Part shown: positions 34,334-46,675 of the stretch, piece after piece
Layout of the letters: every line of letters begins with the position of its first letter
Numbering within the stretch: position 1 is the stretch's first letter
Source of the DNA: Linnemannia schmuckeri
Taxonomy: Eukaryota; Mortierellomycota; Mortierellomycetes; Mortierellales; Mortierellaceae
DNA: 64,000 nt
Direction: 5' to 3'
NCBI GenBank assembly: GCA_029449235.1
Contig: JANATG010000001.1
Span: 2,108,001-2,172,000 of the forward strand
Made by a program: the position numbers and the translations under genes
Notes under the pieces: model-generated
The model's input: the letters and a program-made list of their open reading frames with translations, nothing else
Database searches by the model: none
What the model was told of the DNA's origin: nothing

Positions 34334-37293
34334 ATGTCGTTGTTTCAACGCTTCCGTCTCGGCAACAACGACATCGAATCGCTCGCTCTCCGCAAGGATG
34401 CTGATGGACCCCTCTTCAGCCGAATGGACAACATTACCGATATCTTTCCTGGTGCGTCACGATTCAGGGTCAATGGCATCAGCATTCTATTCTTACAGAA
34501 TGAGCAAGGACAGAGGTAACTAACTCCTCGACACTATTTTCAAGCATTAAAGTAAAGAATAAGAGCTTAATCCTGAACTGATGGGAACCTTATCACGCCA
34601 ATTAACTCAGATACGAGCCCAAGAGGATTGCCTACTACCCCGACGACGTCGTCGAGGTCATCACCGCCGCACATACTTGCACTCCCATAGCAAGCCAAAA
34701 CTCTTGCAACGATGGTGCAGTCTCGTTATCGTTTCTGCCTTTGTGTTCCCACCCGTCTTCGGCCTCTCAGGCTCTCGCACGAATCCCTCAGGACAGTCAG
34801 AACCAATTCCTTGCCCGACCTATGGCAGCGCTCTCGTCAATTGCCTCGGACATCACACACATCCAGTATCAACTGGACCATTCTGCCGACCAGCAGTCAG
34901 TATACCACCAAGAGCTCCTGGAGCGGCTCGTTCAACGCTTCAAGCGCAGGCCGATGCGAAGGAGCGAGATGAACGAGTACTGGCTGAGCCCGCTGCAGCC
35001 AAGGAGAGAGACGAGGGAATGCGCAGGATGCAGCAGCAAGCCATCGATCAACTTATCGTCGCCCAGTAACGCATCGAGGCAATCCTGGTCCAGAACTACG
35101 AGCTCCACGAGAGCCCAATTCCCAAGTTGTTTGTAATCCTGCCAGACTCGTACGAGACATAGGATCCACGCAACGTTTTGGCCGAGAGATTCAGATTGTA
35201 CTTTTTGTGTGAGTGCAGTGACCATTGTAAGGGTGATGTGGAGAAAACTGCCACCTCTGGTCAACTCACAATCGGTGCTGCTACGCCAGTTAGCACCATC
35301 CCAGCCAAGAACAGTGTCTATCTAGCCAAGCCCGACGAATATGAGCTCTTCCGACCCACTGAGTTCTTTGACCGCTACGGCTCCTATATCCTCGAAATGC
35401 TGCAAGTCTTCAGGTACTGTCTTACCGTGACAGCTGCAGTTATTCCTGCCGTCGCACTGGCGGAGGCCGGTGTGAAGGACATTATGGATGGCGTCAAGTC
35501 GATCTCTGAGAGCACGATGGAGGCTGTCGACATGTCGATCGACTTAAGCAGAAATTGGAGGAAGAGGCGGTGGGGCATGGGGTCATCGAAACCAACACTG
35601 ACACACAGGAGGAGGATGAGGTGTTCAAAGGACTTGCTACTCTGGAAGGTGCAGACCTTCGGCAGCTGGATACGTTCTTACGAAAGACGGACGCGCACAA
35701 GGTTCTTGGCAACCTCTACAGGATCTCGATCGACACGGGCCATGTTAAGTGGGTGTGCCTCGACCACTACCGCCAAGTCTATCGCGAGACCGCCAAGACA
35801 TCGTTCATTCAGTTTGTCGAGACCAATGGCGGTACCTATAACCCTCAGCTCGGCAAAGTCACCGTCTCTATCAAGTCAGACACTGCAACCAAGGACTTTT
35901 TCTCAAGGCTGCCCAAGCAGGCCTCGTCTGTCAGGAGACTCAGTGTCACGCTTGATTGGTCTTTTGGCTCTGCGGACCTGACTATGCTCGTGGACAAGAT
36001 TGTAAGTCGAATGTCGGACACTTGGAACTGGATTTACAGGACCTAGATCAACCTACCGCGATTACCTCCCAGATACGTCCAGGAAAAGGCGGATATCATT
36101 CACTCCTCAGCCTTCTATCAAACACCAAGATCAAAAACCTGACCTTCTTCAGCGTTGCTCTCATCGGCCCTCGGACATCGAAGCTCCCGACTAGCCACAG
36201 CCCGTCACTCCTGCAGAGCTTTCACTATCTAGGAAAGATCTACTCTATCGACGACTCCCGCTTGAGCAGCATCATCTCTCACTGTTCTCAGCTGGTCGAT
36301 TTGAGACGGCGCACAAGCATTAGACAGCGAGGGCGTGCCAAAAATGGATAAGGTCATTAGCTCCTTGTTAAAGCTAGAAGTCCTTCGTCGTTACAATTTA
36401 TACCCTCCGTCATCATCCAACGACCGTGTGAGTTACGATACCTTCAAGCCCTATGGCTCGATTGCACTGCGCGAGCTAGTAGAGTTTGGTTTTTTCCACT
36501 ACGGTACCACCCCTCTGCTCGAGGCGGTCACCGAACAATCAGCCGAGACTCTTGAAGTGCTTTTACTTGTTTTCGACCGTGCTCCACATCAAAACTTTGA
36601 CCTGAGTAGGTTTCTATCTGCAACGCATACCGGCGACGACTCACTATTTAGCAGACTGGCGCACTTCGAAATTTTGGTGAGATTGTCATCAGGTTCGCTT
36701 GAACGGATAGCATCTATCCTTCCGGGTCTCCCTTTGGTCCATTTCGGCGTCGATGAGCGAACCATTAGTCTCCTTGCACATGTCAACCTCTGCCTACTGA
36801 AGCCCCTTTCTACGTGCAATATAGTGGGGGGCGATCTTGGACACCTTTGTCACGCAATCAGCTTGCCATCTCAGATTGAGTCCTTGACGCTTGGATCGAT
36901 TCCAGTCACAGAACACCTTTTGGTGACTCTTACTACCATTCCTTTTCGACGACTCAACCTCGACGGCATCGGACACACTAAACTGACTGAAATTTCACTT
37001 CGCTTTAATTCACTCGTCTACAACTTCTTACCATCTACGATAACGAGTACTGCTGGAACACAGAGGGAAGCATTGCCGAGAGGTGTCTCCAATTGGATGA
37101 TAAACCTCTCGTCCAACTGATCTACCAAGACGACAAGAGCAAGCGCGATGTTCACCAGGAGGATTCGAGAGAGGTTTATCAGTCTGGAGGATCATATTTG
37201 TGGAAGCTAGACCGTCGACGCGTGCGTATCATTTCTTATGCGACGTACCATAAAGAGTACTATTCCTTCATCTTACCATTCCCTTCACGATAA
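34334..37293 (+). pseudogene. Decayed large LRR-family gene of unknown function
   Basis: Exon 1 (34334-34451) starts MSLFQRFRLGNNDIESL and ends at a GTGCGT donor; exon 2 opens near 34612 with YEPKRIAYYPDDVVEVI. Coiled-coil-like AKERDERVLAEPAAAKERDEG follows, then RIEAILVQNYELHESPIPKL, RFRLYFLCECSDHCKG, YELFRPTEFFDRYGSYILEM, a hydrophobic helix (LTVTAAVIPAVALAEAGVKD), and LRR-like text (SLLSLLSNTKIKNLTFFSV; LLKLEVLRRYNLYPPS). It resembles a protein type I associate with expanded families in Mortierellaceae; no function is known to me. Lesions: frameshift near 34935, TAA at 35067, TAG at 35160 (in a YExWDPRN context where Trp is expected), and frameshifts near 35535, 36000, 36310 and 37040. With this many breaks it is clearly not functional as one protein. 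Confidence 0.75.
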
Positions 37294-37544
37294 ATAAAAA
37301 CTGCAATTTACCTTCCACAGCACAGAACCATGCGCTGCACTTTTTTTTCCCCCTACCGTCATTGATAGGCTGGATCAAAACTGTTTAGAATCAGGTAAAG
37401 CATATGTGCTTATCTTTGTTGTGGCTGTGTGGAAAATACGTCAGCAGCAGAGGAAGCAGTTAAGTTGGCCCGAATTCAAGTGACGAAGAGTAAAAAGCTA
37501 CCAAGTTGTATTAAATATGAATGGTGTAGTGAATAACTATCGAT

Positions 37545-39440
37545 CTAGGAACTATCAGCCCTCAAAGCAGCAGCAGCCTTACGCGCCCTCCTCGCCCGTC
37601 TGTTAAACAAGAACCATGTCGTCACGCAAACAGCACCTAACACAAGCGTGCCGCCTGCCGTCAACGTAACGGGCAAATAAGAGATATTCGGCTTTGTAAT
37701 GTCCAGCAAGAATCCGGCCAGGGGCGCGCCCGCAAGCATACCCAATCCACCCGCCGCATACATCAGTCCAATCGTAGACGCCATCTGCATGGTTCCAAAG
37801 GAATCTGCAACTGCGACGGGGACCAGGGATAGGTATCCACCGCCAAAGAATCCGAAGATGAGTCCTGAGAGGAGGAGCATTCCGAAAGAACGAGCGATCG
37901 TCCAGAGGACGACGATGGCTAGGGCTGTTGCCCAGGAACAGAAGAGGAGAGCGGAGGAGTTGGGGACGTAGTCGGAGATTAGCCCGAGGATAATTCTGCC
38001 GGTGAGGGATGCGCCGCTGGTTAGGCCGAGGATTAGTGCGCCCTTCTCTGTCGACAATCCAATGAACACCGCATAGGCTATTGATCGTAGTTTATGAAAC
38101 ATGAGCGAGAAGAAAAAAGGTGTCAATGCTTGTTGTTGATCATATTGTGCGTGCAACGTAGCAGCGTGAAAAACATTCTCTACCCAAAAGGAAAACTTAC
38201 TTTGCATGTAGTACAGAGGAATTAGGAATCCGATCGAGGCAGCCAATTCAGCAATGGAGAGCGACAAGAACTGCGGGTCCTTGTAGACCTTCAAGGCCTC
38301 GAAGAAGGACTTGTCCTCACCGATGGAGGCCTCTGGCTTCTCGTCCATGTCGTCCTCGATCGACTCCTTGGCAGCGTAATGTTCCTTGCTCTCAGAGATC
38401 AACAAACTTGCACCGCCGCTATCATTTTTGTTGAATTTGAACACAGAAGGTAAGAAAGAATATTAGAGAATGAAAATAATAAAATGAAGAAAACCCTAAT
38501 AGATCGAAATCTGCACCAGTATCACCCGAATGCACCTCTCTCTCTCCCCTCTTCTCTCTAACATGCCATTCCCACATTCCTACAATAACTTACCAAAGAA
38601 CAAAGCAGATAAAGGCGAGGATCCGGAGAGTCCAGTAGATGTCGACGTGCCCAATGAGGGCATTGGTCAACGGCGCCAAGATCAATCCACCTGCACCCAC
38701 ACCAGACACCGCGATTCCCGTGGCGAGACCACGCTTTCGGGAGAAGTAGTGGGAGGGTGCTGCGATAGCCGGGTAGTATGCTAACGAGGCGCCGATACCG
38801 AATAGCACACCCTGTGTCAGGTACAAGTGCCATACCTAATGAACAAAGGAAGGTCAGGGGGAGCGGGGGTGGAAGGGAGATGCGTGTCAGTTCAGAGTTT
38901 TTTGATTAAGCCAAACGCAAGAAAACGAACGCACTAGAGTTGTAAGAGTGCAAGCATTACTTGAGTGGAGAAGGACGCAAGGATGAGTGCAACAGTCATG
39001 ACAACAGACCCCGTCATAGCCGTCAATCGGAACCCGAACCGGTCCGCAACAATACCCGCCAAAAATCCCGCAAGATAAGTCACTGCAGATCCGACAGAGC
39101 CCACAAACGCAATCGACGACGGATTCGATTCGGGGAAAATGGTCAGGTAGTGGTGCTCAAAGATACCAAAGATGTATTCTGTGGGTGCAAATACAAACGA
39201 GTGGATGAGGAAAGAGCCTAGGACGACCAGCCACGCTTGGAGACCGCCTTCATGGCGGAGCAGGAGGGGGGACCCCTCGGTCATGGATCGGGGTAGGTTT
39301 GCAGAGGCTGAGGATGGTGGCGGTTGGTTGACGATGGTTGCGGCTGAGCTGAGGTTACCGGCTGTTGGTGAAGTTGATGCGGCAGATTTTTGGGGGATGA
39401 CTTGATCGACGCCCGTCGGTGTTGGGGATTCGATATTCAT
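37545..39440 (-). CDS. MFS transporter, monocarboxylate-porter type
   Basis: Four exons (39440-38961, 38835-38594, 38419-38202 and 38077-37545) encode about 490 residues. A Ser/Pro/Thr-rich cytosolic N-terminus of about 70 residues precedes GGLQAWLVVLGSFLIHSFVF (TM1). Twelve hydrophobic segments follow in two blocks. Motifs typical of the MCT/MCH family are visible: GIVADRFGFR between TM2 and TM3, PSHYFSRKRGLATGIAVSG (the conserved YFxKRRxLAxG-like stretch), and LTGRIILGLISDYV in the second half. The central loop is charged (KESIEDDMDEKPEAS). It probably moves a small organic acid or related solute across a membrane; the substrate cannot be read from sequence. It ends with a basic tail (NRRARRARKAAAAL). 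Confidence 0.9.
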
Positions 39441-40888
39441 TGTTTTATATATATGAATGCTGTGGGTATATTAATGTGGGCGAAGTGGTTTGTTGAAGGA
39501 GAGTGGAGTCAAAAGGGTGTTGTTGTCCCGACGGAAGGATCGACTGGGTAATATTTTCACTCGGCGAAGGCAAGTAAAGCACGAAGGGGATCAAACAAAT
39601 TAGGCTTGATCGGGTAAATGATCTATATGATCTGCAAATGAGGATGGAGAAGAAAAAGGGAAGAAAGAGAGGGAAGAGAAGAAGAGAGGAAAGGAAAGAA
39701 CAAACACAGAGGGTTAATATAGGGAATGCAAGGAAAATAATCCCCGACAAAACAACAACTGCCGTGAACCACCATCATGTCAACTGAAAGGCAATCGAAG
39801 TCAGGCGGGATATCAACTCTCCCATTTCTCAAGGCCCCAAGGGACACCCAAGGCATACAGTACCAACAACGAACAACGAACAAGGTTCCCCTCTTCTTCG
39901 CTGTATGTAAACCAAAAGAAAACAAGTGTGGAAAAAAACAAGCAAATTGCCTTTTTCAGTAAACATCCTTGTGTTTTCTTTTTCGATGTCGATGCCTCTA
40001 ATCGACCTGTTCACTAGTTCTGCACGACAGCGATGATCAAACAGATACGCCCAGTGTCACTATGCCTTCTTTTCCTTTTCTGCGCCTCTTTCCTATCGTC
40101 TAGACCGCTCCGTGGGTGACTGGAGGAGAGAAAGGAGAAAGGAAGGGGGTAAGCGCAAGAGATAGGGATGCACGGAGAAAAGAGGACAAGGACAAGATTT
40201 TTTTTCCTCCTGTGGAAAGGAAGGAGGATAGTGGTGGTGGTACTGTAATCTCTACACCACTCTGCATCTGTCCGACTTTGCCCTCGTCTGCCTCCCTGTT
40301 TCTGTCCTGTCCTGGGGTCCCTCACCAACAAACCCTACAAGGTTTATTCTCTTTTTCGTGTGGCAAGGCAATTCGGCGTTTTTAGCTGATGTATGACTCT
40401 TTCTGCTGGTAGCACCAAAAAGTTTATTCTCACACCCACGCTCGTATCTTTACTTCGTATCTTCTCATTTTTTTTCCCTTTCCTGTGGAAGGGGTTTGTG
40501 GTCAATTTGAGTCAAAACGACTCTTTCTTTAAAAACCATAGAACCTGCACTCCCTCAAGAAGGCGTGTTGTCCAATGAAACTTGGATAGAAAATGTCATG
40601 TGCCTCACAACTTTCTCCGCTAATCGAATGGCGATCAAGTTCATACACTAATTGCCGGTTCCTGAGTGTTCCCGTAATGAAAGCTCCTGCAATCCGGTAA
40701 CACCCCTCCTCACCTCTTCCCAACTATTACCACCGCCTCGTCTTTGGTCCCATTCTGTCGAGTTGGTAGTGTTTATTTGCAAAAGAAAAGAAATAAGGGT
40801 AGCAAATAGAAAGCAATGAGTGAATCGAACTGTCCATTAGGAAAGGGTACGGAGAGATTGGATCATTGTGTGCATGAAGCTTCTATCC
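39441..40888. other. Intergenic region between the MFS transporter and the phospholipase gene
   Basis: Nothing coding is recognisable in 1.45 kb. It has an AG-rich block at 39640-39700 (5' side of the transporter gene) and mixed sequence elsewhere. Confidence 0.45.
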
Positions 40889-43075
40889 TCACTTGAGATA
40901 GTCTGTAGGTCCGGGGCAAAAGATCTCCAGATCATCCGGCTTCATGGGCTTATCCTTGCCATCAGCACTCGAGAACATATTCTACAAGAACCACAACATG
41001 AAATGATTGTTAGGGCGGGCGATAAAAAAACAGGCAAGTCAGACAATCAAAAGTTAAGAGCCACGCAACATGTGCTGCATCCACACAAAAAACGAAAGCA
41101 AATCAAAAATTTACATTCCACAGAGAAATCGCCATGACTTGGTTGGCGCATCTGTTTGGGTGGAAGCTATGGGTCACAAAGAATACAACGAGTATTAACG
41201 ATCGGAGTAATTAGCTATCATAGTCCGCACTCCGTAGAACACAGTTGAAACAGCGATTCGCGTCGAAGAACTTACCAGTCCAGTCCGCTCATGTAGCCTT
41301 GGCCATAGGGAGACGAGCCATCCTTGAACTCTGTCAATCCTGGCTGGAACACCACGCCATAGGATGCACTGTCACTCTCATCATTGACCTCCTTCGCAAC
41401 TTTTCTCATTACGTCGTTATATTGCTCTGCAAGATCTCCCACCTCTACAGTAAAAACATAAAAACAGAGTCAGCGCGAAGACTCACATCTACAAACATGC
41501 ATTACATATAATGATGAGAAGGAAAGAGATAACTTACTCTTACGGTTGTCCTCCTTCGAAGTAGCACATGAGCAAATAGGGACCGGCATCTTGTCAAACA
41601 TCATCTCGCAATACGGATAACCTCGCGAGAGCTCATAGACCAAACTGACGTCAAAGATCCCGACGAGGTTAACAAACGTAGGCCCAATTGAGTCTCTCAG
41701 ATCAATAAGTGCCGTTTTGAGTGCCACCGCATAATCTTCAGGACTCGCCACTGCCGGCAAGTTGTCGCCGTCAGTACAGGCCGCACAGAGGTTGTTGGCG
41801 CCCACAAAGACAGTTGCCAGTTTCCATTCTTTCTTGTATTTGCGATAAGGTCCTGCCAATCCGAATTGCCATTTCAACCGATCGATCTGTGACGGGAGCG
41901 TTTGGGCAATGGCACCACTCACCTAAAATATATTGATCGAGTTCACACAAGAGAATAAACAAGGGTGTTAAGGAGGAGTGAATCACGAGTGAAGAAAAAA
42001 AATGTCTTGGCAAAGATGAAACAGGTGCACCATAGTCGTTTCATTATCATCATGTGGAAAAAAGGGAGATACACAAAGGATAGAGGCAATAACCCCAAAA
42101 GACCTTTTTCTTTCTAATGCTACTTACAGCAGTGTTCAGACCCTTGCCATGGGCTTGTATAGTAACGTTGACAAGCGGAGCAGACAGTAAGTGAGAAAAT
42201 GTAATGGTGGTTTGTGATGGTCAATGCAAGCACATGAGAATCGAACCACTTTCTCCTCAACAACAACCACAACGACGTACGAAACAGCAGGGTGCAGGTG
42301 AAAGATATATGCGCTTACCAAGTGGAAGTGTTACCCCTGACGGACTTCCTTGCAGGCGAGTACCATATGTCTTCAAAAAGTTGGCCAGTGTATACTCGCC
42401 TTTATCTCCTCCACCAGAGAACACCTTGCCTCTGAACTCAAAGACCGTGGCAAATGGAGGTCGACCTAGGAGTTATACAAAAAAAAACATTAGTTCCCAT
42501 GTCATCCCGTTTCTGTATTTGTGCAACGATGCTGACAGTTACACCGACTACTTCATTTTTTCGGTTTGCTCTTGAACGACTCTTACCTGAGATCATGGCA
42601 AATCCTGCAGAAATGCTGTCTCCAATCGAGACCACCGCTTTGATGTCCTAGGAACAGAAGAGGTATCTGAAGTATAAGAAACACCAAACGACCAGTATTC
42701 GTCGAGAAGAACGATAGGTAAAAAATGTAAGAGGCATTAGTTGAGACATACATGAGCTCGGAGGTGCCAGACGTCTGTGGGTCTGACAAGGTCTGCTTCG
42801 GTCAAATCGTATGGTTGACAAGTCCATTTTTCGATATCCGTAGGGCACTTCGAGTCGTTTCTGTGCTCTCCAAAGGCGTTGTAGACTGCCTGCAGCTCGT
42901 TCACCCACGGCGTCGTGTAAGGCGTCAGTGTCTGTTGTGGCTGTGAGGGGTGTGGAGAATGAAAAGGGTTCTGCTGCTTTTGCGGTCGTTGGAATGGAAG
43001 TTGTAATGAGAATGCCAGCCAGGGGGCAAGACACAAGAGAAGAGTGACCCTTCTCGCCAGGACGTGAGTCTTCAT
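40889..43075 (-). CDS. Secreted GDSL/SGNH phospholipase B-like enzyme
   Basis: Eight exons: 43075-42752, 42647-42587, 42465-42319, 42153-42128 (26 nt), 41922-41538, 41444-41276, 41166-41115 and 40981-40889; about 418 residues, phases consistent. The N-terminus is a signal peptide (MKTHVLARRVTLLLCLAPWL). SGNH blocks: block I VVSIGDSISAGF with the nucleophile Ser; block II Gly in NTAVSGAIAQ; block III ATVFVGANNLCAAC with the Asn; and block V GLDCFHPN with the Asp and His dyad. The order and the phrase LATVFVGANNLC match the PLB1 branch of GDSL lipases, which release fatty acids from phospholipids. Several Cys fit an extracellular enzyme. No GPI tail is seen at the C-terminus (GPTDYLK). The 26-nt exon is forced by the frame. 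Confidence 0.92.
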
Positions 43076-43362
43076 GGTTGTGAAGTGAAAGTGTAGATTT
43101 GGGCGAATGGGGGAGGAGAAGAGGCGCAAAAAAGGGTTGGGGTTGAACTGGGTTCGGTCAAGAGGCAGAAGACCTTTTTGCTCTTTTCTCCCTAAAACCA
43201 CGTGGTGAGCCAAAGCTTAGTGGCGCAGGTTGAACAAGATGAATAGGACCGCTTTTTTTTAAAACTGAAAAATGCAATCCACATTGCCACCACCGCCATC
43301 TCTCGACAATCCGCTGCATCCATCAACACAACAGCACTCGCCAAGGCCTCATCAACAAAGAG

Positions 43363-44476
43363 ATGCCATACAGCCCAAGCCCAGATCGCTCCAACAGCCG
43401 CCGAGGTCCTCCCAAGGATTGGGATGCACCCGAAGAAGAAGATGGCGAGATCAGCTACAACAACACCAGTAGCAGCCGTCGCAGTGGAGCTTCAGGAGGA
43501 TACAGGGACTCGCGCTCAGGAGGAGGACGTGACAGAGATCGCTCAAGAGACAGACGGGACTACAGAGGAGGCGAACGTGGTGGCGATAGGGGCAGACGGG
43601 ACGACTATGGCCGCCATGATGCTGGTGGCCGTCGCGATTACAGGGATCGGGACCGCTCTGACCGGGATCGTGGCGATCGTGATGACAGGAGAAGGAGGAG
43701 CTCGCGCTCCAGATCACCCTACCGTAAGGGCTCAGCATTTTGTCTTTTGTTATTTTCAGAAAGACTCTTAATACGTGGAGAAGCGCGTTATGACGACTAA
43801 CATCTGACCCCTTATTCTGAACATTGATAGGTCGCGGTGGAAGATCCAGATCAAGAAGTCCCCGAGGAGGCAGACGTGGCAGGGACGACAGGGACGGAGA
43901 AGAAGGCAGCTACAGAAGGAGACGAGGCGACGACGACGATGACAGTGCTGATGACAGAGACAGAAAGAGCAAGAAGGACGACAAAAAGAAGGACGAGGAC
44001 TCTGTCGACGTGACTAAGCCTCTGGAGGAATTGACACCCGAGGAACAAGAGGCGAGAATGATGGCCATGATGGGCTTTGGGGGCTTTGATTCCACAAAGG
44101 TAATCCGCACTGTTCACCGTCACCTTGTTGATTGTTTTTTTTTCGCATTACTTAACGACACTCTGCTATGGTTGGTAGTTCTGAAAAATACGAAAACTAT
44201 CACCTATACTGATATCCGCTTCGATTTTGAATTGGACAATAATAGGGCAAGAAGGTGGCAGGAGCAGATGTCAGTGGAGTCGACATCAAGAAGCAGCGAA
44301 AGCACCGTCAGTACATGAACAGACGCGGGGGATTTAACAGGTATGAGCTAGAGATAAACGTAAGCAATGTCGTCACAAATCGCCACGCGCTTCTCCTTAC
44401 GAGTTGTGCCTAACACTCTATTATTCATCTCCTTCCTGCCAATTTCCCATACCTCCTTAGGCCACTCGACTCTTAG
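43363..44476 (+). CDS. SNRNP27: U4/U6.U5 tri-snRNP 27 kDa protein (SNRNP27)
   Basis: SNRNP27 is an RS-domain component of the spliceosomal tri-snRNP that affects 5' splice site fidelity. Four exons: 43363-43723, 43831-44099, 44246-44340 and a 16-nt last exon at 44461-44476, giving about 246 residues. The N-terminal two thirds is an Arg/Asp/Ser/Gly-rich RS-like region (SRSRSPY, RSRSRSPRGG, then an Asp/Lys-rich run). The C-terminus is the conserved module: MMAMMGFGGFDSTKGKKV, KQRKHRQYMNRRGGFNRPLD then Ser and stop. The final exon adds only PLDS, and its acceptor is supported because the family ends RPLD. It is convergent with CBP3, with 89 bp between the two stop codons. Confidence 0.92.
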
Positions 44477-44565
44477 TTCTAATAAAAAACGCGTCTCTCT
44501 CAGTCACCTCAAATCGATTTTCTCGTGCTTTTATTACAATTCTAAATATGTCTCATGCCGGTGGT

Positions 44566-46323
44566 TTACTTTCCAGGAACACCCCTGAGAGCTGGTGCCT
44601 GGGTGCCAAACAAATTACGCGACTCCAGGAAATCGTCCGAGCTCATGGTATCCAAACGCTGCAACTCCCTGCGGACATAATCCACAAGAATGGCAATCTG
44701 AGCTGGGTTTCCGCTTGACGTGAACAAGTTTCTGTAGGACATACGAAAGTGGAAGAAAAGAAAAAAAAATGATTAGCATGAGCATGAGCATACTTTACGC
44801 GTAACATTTCATTCCGCCCTTCTTCTGGTCATTTTAGCACAACAAAAAGAAAGATCCTGCAAGAAAAAAATTACCTCCAGAGAGCTGCTGCCATAATAGG
44901 ATCGTCCTTGCACATGCCCTCGTCATAAGCCAAAACGCCTCCGTGGAACTGAGCCAGGAAATCGTGCATGTACGTGCTGATAATCCGTCCCGAAGAGATC
45001 TATTGATAAAAAAAACGCGTTGTTGAAAGCGGTCAGCAAGGATAATTCAGTTCGAGAAAAACACGAGCACCGTATTCAGGAGGAAATAAGCAGCATGAAA
45101 TAGAGTGCTAAGTACCTTGTGGTTGTATCTCATGCGATCCTCGATGTCGTGGAAAAAGTGGTTGACGAGTTGCTGCTGAAAGACCTTTCCGTGATCCTCT
45201 GCGCGAATACGGACCATCAACAACCACACATGCAAATGAGTGATCGAGAACCATGTCTGGAAGTTGTCGGGCAATCCGCAAGCTAAGTTGTACATCAAAA
45301 GTCATCCAGAATGAGAGGAAAAGGCCATAGCGCGGTGAGAAAAATGAAGCAAAGAACAAAAACGTTTAAGCGCTATGATACATAGCGGTACGCGTTTGTT
45401 TGCTAGATGGCGTATTTTGTCACTCAAGTGACAAATAGTGAGCTTGACTGTCGCTCTCCCGACCCGAAGAATAGAACAAAAAATAGTCCCCAAAAATACG
45501 TACTGTCAATCCAGAATGACCGCTTATCCTGCAGCTGCTGGGCGCAGATCTCATAAAAGTTGTGGGTCGAGCGCATGGCGGTCTGGCTGACGGTGTAGTG
45601 TCCTGTCACCTTGGCTAGGCTGCGCAAGAAGCCACCATAGAATCCACTAGGTGCTGCTGCTGCTGCTGCCTTGGATTCTTCCGATTCTGTAGTATTGGTT
45701 GCTGCTCCTGTTGGTGGTGCTGTTGATGATGGTGCTGATGATCCTCCCGCCTGTTTTGAGTGTGTCCATGATGTCGCAAACGCCTATTGGGAGGAAAGGT
45801 TTTGTTTGTTAGATATTTTGGGGAATCAGAGGAGCAGAGAACGACAAAAAGGTCAGGTTGGGATCCATCATATTAGAACTTAAACTGGTATGGCATAATA
45901 TGATCAACCAACCAACCAGTGAGCGTACTGTCCTTAGCAAACAAAAACACCAGTTTAACAAACAAGAACAAGCATTTGACCCCTTACCCGAGTTGTGTAT
46001 GTGGAGAGAGGCTTTGAGCAAGGTGTTGCTGCTCGGACAATGGTCTAATGATTCCCACACGACGGGACATATTGTACAAATAAAGGAAAAAAACGTCGTG
46101 AGTTTTTTTGGTTAGGGGCGTGAAGAACAAACTCTCTCAACCCCTGAGAATGAATAAGAACGTCCTTGTTGTATGGTGTGCCTGACTGCCGACCCTTTTT
46201 TTCCTTTCTGTAGTTCGGAATGGCGAGCTAGGAAAGAGAAATATTCCAATAACAACTTATTCCAGAAAGGAGACATACACGAGCAGACTGAATGCTAGAT
46301 CGAGCAAGGACAAACAAGGCCAT
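44566..46323 (-). CDS. CBP3: Complex III assembly chaperone CBP3 (UQCC1-like)
   Basis: CBP3 works with CBP6 at the mitoribosome exit to receive and fold newly made cytochrome b. Six exons: 46323-46279, 46044-45988, 45783-45504, 45282-45116, 44999-44875 and 44731-44566; about 279 residues. Joining exons 1-3 gives MALFVLARSSIQSAR, TIVRAATPCSKPLSTYTTR and AFATSW, a classic Arg/Ser/Ala-rich presequence with no acidic residues. A low-complexity Ala/Ser/Thr stretch follows (encoded partly by GCA repeats). The ubiquinol-cytochrome c chaperone domain includes FYEICAQQLQDKRSFWID, LPDNFQTWFSITHLHVWLLM, VNHFFHDIEDRMR, TYMHDFLAQFHGGVLAYDEG and VDYVRRELQRLD. An alternative ATG at 46070 is in the wrong frame for exon 3, which supports the 46323 start. 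Confidence 0.92.
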
Positions 46324-46675
46324 TGTTTGCGAGAGAAAAAGGGAAAGGGGCGTGTGAATAATGGGAGGAAAAAAAGGGATCTCTAGCATCCCGAGAAGTA
46401 TGTGTGAGCTCGGCATGTTTTGTTGCGTGACCTTGTCTTTTCGCAGTCCCCCTGAGAAGGATCATTAGCATTCCTCAACCATGAGCATGATTAGCAGGCA
46501 AAACTGGAACGCGACGCCGATTATTCGCCACTATTTATTGACTAGGTTGGGCCGCTGAAACCATCCTCTTCTTCTTCGTCACCTCATACCTCTCTCTCTC
46601 ATATCCATACTCTACTCCTCTTCAAAAAAAACAACCCCTACTCCTACTCTTCCCACTCTTCCCACCCACTTTACA
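46324..46675. other. Divergent promoter region of CBP3 and the cystatin gene
   Basis: This 352-bp region lies between two divergent start codons and should hold both promoters. The cystatin side ends in a CT-rich leader (TACCTCTCTCTCTCATATCC). Confidence 0.5.

Noticed and set aside
40815..40840. GTTCGATTC on the minus strand as part of a tRNA
   Set aside because: No T-stem pairing and no B-box/A-box spacing; probably chance.
45988..46070. ATG at 46070 as the CBP3 start codon
   Set aside because: Its frame ends in phase 2 at the 45988 splice site, while the next exon must begin in phase 0. The exon pair 46323-46279 and 46044-45988 keeps phase 0 throughout and gives a typical mitochondrial presequence.
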